Shown in pieces: positions 32,722-34,270 of a DNA stretch of 34,270 bases. The DNA comes from an uncultured Shewanella sp. (lineage in GTDB: Bacteria > Pseudomonadota > Gammaproteobacteria > Enterobacterales > Shewanellaceae): NCBI RefSeq assembly GCF_947497935.1, contig NZ_CANMIO010000029.1:1-34270 (forward strand). Direction: 5' to 3'. The notes beneath the pieces are model-generated. The model saw only the letters and a list, made by a program, of their open reading frames with translations, was not told the DNA's origin and ran no database searches. Made by a program: the position numbers and the translations under genes. Numbering within the stretch: the stretch's first letter is position 1; every line of letters begins with the position of its first letter.

Positions 32722-33962
32722 TCATCTGGCGCGCTATCACCGGCACCTATCTGTTTTGGCTTTTAGGCGCCATGTATTTAGTCGCCCCCGTCATCGCATG
32801 GATATTACTACTGCGGATGGTGAAGCGAGCTCTATTGGATAACAAGCGTTATATCGTCAGTAAAGCTCAAACCTGCTGGCTAGTGGCGATGGCAGTCATG
32901 TTACTCGCGCTAGTGATAGGCCACCTGACCCACGATCTAGGCGTTGCCAAACTCATCAAGTCGAGTATTGGCTGGGCGAAAGGCTGGGCACTGTTGGCGA
33001 TATTCCCATTATTGGGTAGCTTGCAGATCAGACCTGAACTTATCTATCGGGCCTGCTGTATCGTCTGTAAACACACGCTGCTTTTATTACCAATATTCAT
33101 ACTTGCTTGGGTTATAAAATTGCCCAGCACTCTCTACACCTCTCCCTTGAGTATTATTGGCGGCCCTGGGCCCGAGTTCTTTAATGTCAGCTTGTATGAA
33201 ATCGATCCCGCTAGCGGTCTCCCCAGATGGCGGCTCTTCACCCCTTGGGCTCCAGCCTTAGGCATGATAGGCAACTTGTTCTTTACTTTTGCCATCCAAG
33301 AAAAGTCTAAACGATTTAAGTTCTATGGATTTGCAGGCAGTTTTTGCATGATTTTATTGTCGCAATCGCGCTTAGCTTTAGTGTGTTACCTGCTGCTAGC
33401 AGGCTTTTTTATGTTTATACGCTGGTGCAGATCTCCATGGGTTTACTTCGCAGCGACTCCCCTATTTATACTGCTTGGGATTTCAGGAATTTATGTCGCT
33501 GAAAAAATGCAACAAAGCGTGGAAGCCTTTAAAGCTGCCCGAGCAGGCTCTACCCGTGTGCGCCAAGAGCTGGCTAATATCGCTCTTGAACGTTGGGCCA
33601 ATGAGGCTGTGGTATGGGGGCACGGCATCGTAGAGCGCGGCCCGCACCTAGTAGAATATATGCCGATTGGCTCCCATCACACTTGGTATGGCTTACTGTT
33701 TGTTAAGGGTTTAGTTGGCGCTATCGCCCTCGCCATCCCCTTACTTGTAAGCCTGCTAGCTCTAGTCAAGACTCTCTTTAGCTCAGCCCTTAGCGCAGTG
33801 GCGGCGGCAGTGATCTTGCAACTCTTCTTATACACCTTCGGTGAAAATCTAGAGATCCTCGCCTATCTATTCTGGCCAGGGCTCGTTATCGTGGGTTCGG
33901 CTTTAAAAGAAGGTTCTAGGACGTTCGCAAGCTCACTACTAGGACGGCCTTCGGCCTGCTAG
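32679..33962 (+). CDS. O-antigen polymerase/ligase-like membrane protein
   Basis: A 427-residue protein with about 10-12 hydrophobic segments and a large periplasmic loop, the general form of Wzy/WaaL-type enzymes. Loop motifs STRVRQELANIALERW, WGHGIVERG and IGSHHTWYGLLF (His-x-x-Tyr) are typical of the family. It probably polymerises the repeat unit of the exopolysaccharide exported by the preceding proteins. The start lies inside the chain-length gene (43-bp overlap), with AGGA about 12 nt upstream. The last residues, about KEGSRTFASSLLGRPSAC, and the stop are translated from the CTAG repeat, so the original C-terminus was replaced or extended. Confidence 0.83.
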   Translation: MDPQTYTPENSDELIIWRAITGTYLFWLLGAMYLVAPVIAWILLLRMVKRALLDNKRYIVSKAQTCWLVAMAVMLLALVIGHLTHDLGVAKLIKSSIGWAKGWALLAIFPLLGSLQIRPELIYRACCIVCKHTLLLLPIFILAWVIKLPSTLYTSPLSIIGGPGPEFFNVSLYEIDPASGLPRWRLFTPWAPALGMIGNLFFTFAIQEKSKRFKFYGFAGSFCMILLSQSRLALVCYLLLAGFFMFIRWCRSPWVYFAATPLFILLGISGIYVAEKMQQSVEAFKAARAGSTRVRQELANIALERWANEAVVWGHGIVERGPHLVEYMPIGSHHTWYGLLFVKGLVGAIALAIPLLVSLLALVKTLFSSALSAVAAAVILQLFLYTFGENLEILAYLFWPGLVIVGSALKEGSRTFASSLLGRPSAC

Positions 33963-34270
33963 GAAAATCAAAAGCAAAACAGCGTTGCCTTTGACCTTAC
34001 CGCCCTTTCCAGCTGTTGCTTATCCGTCTTTGCTTTAACCTAGAACCTGCTTTTCCTAGCACCTAGGACCTTCTCAGGCGTTCTGTGAGTGAGCCAGCGA
34101 ACGTTCAGTAAACCTTAAGGCCGCAGGCCGTTCTGCTTATCCGTCTTTGCTTTAACCTAGAACCTGCTTTTCCTAGCACTTAGGACCTTCTCAGGCGTTC
34201 TGTGAGTGAGCCAGCGAACGTTCTGTAAACCGTAAGGCCGCAGGCCGTTCTGCTTATCCGTCTTTGCTTT
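33904..34270. repeat. CTAG-rich interspersed repeat (copy 5), with 117-bp tandem units
   Basis: It begins TTAAAAGAAGGTTCTAGG inside the end of the polymerase gene. The core is 33916-33963. From 34018 it becomes a tandem repeat of period 117 bp (units at 34018, 34135 and 34252, the last cut by the window), each unit containing GCTTATCCGTCTTTGC, AACCTAGAACCTGC, GTGAGTGAGCCAGCGAACG and AAGGCCGCAGGCCG. Confidence 0.93.

Overview
The window looks like a marine gammaproteobacterium of the genus Shewanella. The grounds are the conserved run tyrR / fahA / maiA - phhB / phhA - galU / galE - napF - bactofilin - elyC - mak - cysQ, proteins resembling E. coli TyrR, Mak, CysQ and YcdX, the moderate A+T richness, and a Wzi-type outer-membrane protein. 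The genus call is inference from gene content; no search was run.

Layout. (1) 1-3.2 kb: two tRNA-Val(TAC) genes, a small unknown gene, and a divergent pair of MFS transporter and LysR regulator. (2) 3.2-8.6 kb, all on the minus strand: aromatic amino-acid catabolism. phhA and phhB convert phenylalanine to tyrosine, fahA and maiA finish tyrosine breakdown, and tyrR is the likely local regulator. TYR-box-like and CRP-like palindromes lie upstream of both fahA and phhA, and a 264-bp MITE-like element separates tyrR from phhB. (3) 9-12.4 kb, plus strand: galU-galE (UDP-glucose and UDP-galactose supply), a 30-bp x 6 tandem array, an orphan napF, and a bactofilin. (4) 12.5-20.6 kb: a DUF2982-like membrane protein, elyC, mak, cysQ, a Wzi-family protein on the plus strand, a solitary rfbD, and ycdX.

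(5) 20.6-34 kb is the most interesting part: an apparently self-contained signalling-to-exopolysaccharide circuit. On the minus strand a PhnD-like periplasmic binding protein is followed, with a 1-nt overlap, by a 1178-residue hybrid histidine kinase and then by a LuxO/SypG-type sigma-54 response regulator. Divergently, on the plus strand, lie a receiver-PP2C (RsbU/SpoIIE-type) phosphatase, an RsbW-type kinase and an STAS protein, i.e. a full partner-switching module. These are followed by a Wza-like export lipoprotein, a Wzz/GumC-like chain-length protein and an O-antigen polymerase/ligase-like membrane protein. Three good -24/-12 (sigma-54) promoters stand exactly where they would let the local sigma-54 regulator drive all three transcription units: its own sensor operon, the phosphatase/kinase unit, and the STAS-export operon. 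The arrangement resembles the Vibrio fischeri syp control logic (SypF/RscS-SypG, SypE-SypA), but the parts are split differently and a PhnD-like sensor is added.

(6) A CTAG-rich interspersed repeat family fills the non-coding stretches at 11.07-11.37, 16.55-16.75, 18.34-18.66, 28.87-29.31 and 33.90-34.27 kb. It directly abuts gene ends and supplies the C-terminal codons and stop of at least two genes (rfbD and the polymerase). A 218-bp tandem duplication in the phosphatase-kinase junction left a truncated copy of the kinase gene. The window ends inside the repeat family, so the polysaccharide locus probably continues beyond it.
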